This document shows positions 62,031 through 64,000 of a DNA stretch of 64,000 nt, one piece after another. How positions within the stretch are numbered: position 1 is the stretch's first letter; every line of letters begins with the position of its first letter. The translations under genes were made by a program, and so were the position numbers. Origin of the DNA: Leptodactylus fallax. Its lineage: Eukaryota; Chordata; Amphibia; Anura; Leptodactylidae. Location: NCBI GenBank assembly GCA_947044405.1, contig CAMRHE010000196.1, positions 1,719,001 to 1,783,000 of the forward strand. Reading direction: 5' to 3'. The notes under the pieces are model-generated. The model did not search any database. It was not told the DNA's origin and was given only the letters and a program-made list of their open reading frames with translations.

Positions 62031-62299
62031 TAATAATAACTTTACATAGTGCTAACATATTCCCCTTAGTCCCTTAGATGCCACAGTCAATAGCGACCGA
62101 GGCATCTAAGAGGTTTTGGAGGAAGGGGGCTCACTCCTAGAGTCATTGGAACCCCTGCAAACAAGAATGCCGATGCATTTAAATGGCAGCCGGGCCCAAT
62201 TGAAAGCCCCCAAGGGCTGTTTATGTACATTCCAAAGGCATGGCCTAATAGAATGCCTGTCATTAAAAGACAGGTATTATAATGCATTGCACTACAGTG

Positions 62300-63365
62300 T
62301 ATTCTAAAAGTGATCAAAAGCTCACAAGTTAAAGTCCCCTAGGGAATAAAATAGTATTAAAAATTACAATAACACTTTAGTTCCCCCATTTCAAAATAAT
62401 AAAACATAAGCAATAAAACACACATAAGGAACTCAGCAATAAAACTGTAATGTTGTTTTACCTGCAAGCTGAAGTGTAAAAAAAAAATCTAAAAAAAGAT
62501 ACCAAAATTGCTGGATTAGACTAAGGCCCCATGTAGCGGGCTGCAGCAAAAAAGCGTTGCAGGAAAAACCGCGGCGCCAAAGCATTGCGGTTTTTCCCAC
62601 AGCTCTTTTCACAGAAAGTCCGCAGAGGTTTCCTCTGTGGACTTTCTGCTTCCATTATCCCTATAGGAAAACAGCCGATGTTTCCATGGATATAATTGAC
62701 TTGCTGCGATTTCCAAAACCGCAATGGTTTTGGAAATCGCAGCGTCTCTGCTGCTCTTATTTTTCTACAATGTGCGGATGGGATTTGCTAGAATGCCATC
62801 CACTTTGCAGGGACTGTAAAAGCCTGCGTTTTTTTTCCATGGTGTTTACGTAATAAAAAGCAATCAAAAAGCGTTTCCAAAAATAGCATCAATAAAAACA
62901 GTAAGTCTTCCCACAAAAAAATAAATAAGCCCTTTGCAATTCCATTAGCAAAAAAATTATTAAATTATGGGTCTTGGAAAGTGTTGATTACAAAAAGGTT
63001 TTTTACTTTAAAAAAAGTGGAAAACTTAAAAAAAAAAAAAAACTATATAAATTTGGTATCATTGTAATCGTATCAACCCAGTGAATACATTTATGAGGTT
63101 TTTAAGTAGTACAGTGAATGGTGCAAAATTTATAGCATAAAAATCCAATGGCAAAATTGCAGTTTTATTTATGTTGCCTCCCAGAAAGAGTGAATGAAAG
63201 TTACTCAAAAAACACTACCACTTGTCCTGCAAAAAAACATGCCCTTATACTTTGACGGAAAAATAAAAAAGCTATAGGACTTGGTAGGTGTTGAGGGAAA
63301 AAACACAAAAAATAGTTTGGTCATCAAGATGTAGAAGAGGCCGGTCACTAAAGGGTTATTTCAGT
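62300..63365. repeat. Interspersed frog repeat related to the 5.1-kb element
   Basis: It shares 'tttggtatcattgtaatcg', 'ctcccagaaagagtgaatg' and 'ttatactttgacgg' blocks with 56600-57200 in the same order. 62524-62850 inside it is a copy of the 'aaggccccatg' family with long inverted segments ('gcgatttccaaaaccgc' and 'gcggttttggaaatcgc'). Confidence 0.6.
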
Positions 63366-63637
63366 GTCATTGTATACCAACATAATATTCAATGTTCCTA
63401 CACGTACTAAGAGGGGTGCTAGAGAGAAAATTCCAATTGTGCCGAAATCCGTGGAGCAGCACCTATTTACAGGTGCTAAGAACTAGAATTAGTGGAGGTG
63501 CTGAAAGGTCCTCTTTAAGATTCATCTATCATGTATTATTTATGTGCAACTATATACTGACCTGAATGTTATTGCCAACTGTGGTGACATGCATATGGAC
63601 ATATTTGTAACCCATGTTGTTGATCTTTTGGATGCAG
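63366..63637. other. End of ATG10 intron
   Basis: Plain intronic sequence leading to the acceptor at 63636-63637; the polypyrimidine tract is weak (ttgttgatcttttg). Confidence 0.6.
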
Positions 63638-63751
63638 GGTGGTGAGGAAGGATATCTGAGTAAGACTTGCTACCAAACAAGAGCTATTGAATCAGATCAT
63701 GGGAAGAAGCATGAGCAGGAAGATGAGAAATCATCCACCATTATTGTGGAG
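63638..63751 (+). CDS. ATG10: ATG10 second coding exon (residues 41-78)
   Basis: The exon is bounded by an acceptor AG at 63636-63637 and a donor beginning gtgagt at 63752. It encodes 38 residues in phase 0 and so joins exon 1 (ending 47858) without a frame change. Read across the junction, the peptide (WEWKNVQ then GGEEGYLSKTCYQTR) matches the human region around WEW and DGYMCK position for position, with no gap. This argues that no coding exon is missing between the two. The second half (HGKKHEQEDEKSS) is charged and probably a flexible loop, where mammalian ATG10 is also poorly conserved. The intron in between is about 15.8 kb and filled with transposons. Downstream exons with the E2-like catalytic core must lie beyond 64000. 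Confidence 0.85.
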
Positions 63752-64000
63752 GTGAGTCAGTATTCATCATTACTCATTACTGTGAGATCCCACCACTATA
63801 CGAAGAGGCATAAATGTCATCTATAGCTCTGAGCATGAAAAGTACTTCTAGTAGTTGTCACTTCCCTTTCTCCACAAAGCAGTCTTAGTTAGGACAGAAG
63901 ATAGACAGGTTTGGAGACCTCTTAATGAGGTCCTCTGAGTAGTCCGACACTAAATATGTCGATTTCAAGCTTCATGTTCATAGAAGAGCCATGTATACAA

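Larger units (their letters stand above)
47859..63637 (+). other. ATG10: ATG10 intron between coding exons 1 and 2
   Basis: The interval starts with GT (47859) and ends with AG (63637), and its flanking exons are both phase 0. It holds a palindromic MITE (48271-48473), a Harbinger-like MITE, a degenerate Tc1-type copy, several TTAA-flanked MITEs and a 5.1-kb TTAA-flanked element. No open reading frame with a recognisable host protein was seen in it on either strand. Confidence 0.8.

Overview
The window looks like a piece of a vertebrate nuclear genome, most probably an anuran amphibian (a neobatrachian, hyloid-type frog). The host assignment is inference. It rests on a split, spliced host gene, on a density of Tc1-like, hAT-like and TTAA-flanked transposons typical of frogs, and on repeat families I recognise from frog sequence (the block containing 'tttggtatcgccgcg', and the 'ggggttgtccagg' MITEs). 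No bacterial or organellar features and no tRNA or rRNA genes were seen.

Host gene. Two coding exons on the + strand, 47739-47858 (start codon) and 63638-63751, encode the first 78 residues of a protein that aligns without gaps to the N-terminus of ATG10, the E2-like enzyme that transfers ATG12 to ATG5. They are separated by a 15.8-kb intron with GT/AG borders. Everything left of 47728 is 5' intronic or upstream DNA. The catalytic cysteine exons lie beyond the right edge.

Mobile DNA. Seven full or partial Tc1-type units are clear: family A (1973-3185 truncated, 25283-26875 decayed, 37014-38616 intact ORF), family B (9281-10929, intact ORF), family C with a DD38E spacing (11752-13376 and 33742-35366, both broken), family D (41806-43430, intact ORF but the outer left terminus is missing). 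A degenerate family E copy (52006-53492) and a C-terminal fossil (13662-13935) add to these. Three hAT-like non-autonomous elements have perfect 8-bp target duplications (8660-11341, 27516-30556, 41185-44178). Each carries a minisatellite and a CpG-rich core, and two were later invaded by Tc1 elements. MITEs flanked by TTAA are scattered throughout, and a 5.1-kb TTAA-flanked element with ~390-bp monomers fills 55976-61119.

Layout. 1-8 kb: upstream DNA with a truncated Tc1, a TTAA MITE and LTR-like repeat. 8-11.4 kb: Tigger-like MITE, then hAT element with Tc1 B inside. 11.7-17.4 kb: Tc1 C, Tc1 fossil, two minisatellite elements. 18-25 kb: microsatellites, a palindromic MITE, a truncated hAT copy. 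25-30.6 kb: Tc1 A2 and the large hAT/minisatellite element. 31-41 kb: TTAA MITEs, a minisatellite, Tc1 C2 and A3. 41-44 kb: three-layer nest. 45-64 kb: MITEs around ATG10 exon 1, Tc1 E, palindromic MITE, the 5.1-kb element, ATG10 exon 2.

Most notable pattern: hAT-like elements with different termini carry related 30-33-bp minisatellites. Several also share a CpG-rich cassette holding CRE-type palindromes (TGACGTCA), CCAAT motifs and outward-facing consensus splice donors, which resembles a mobile bidirectional first-exon module. This is a hypothesis from sequence pattern only.
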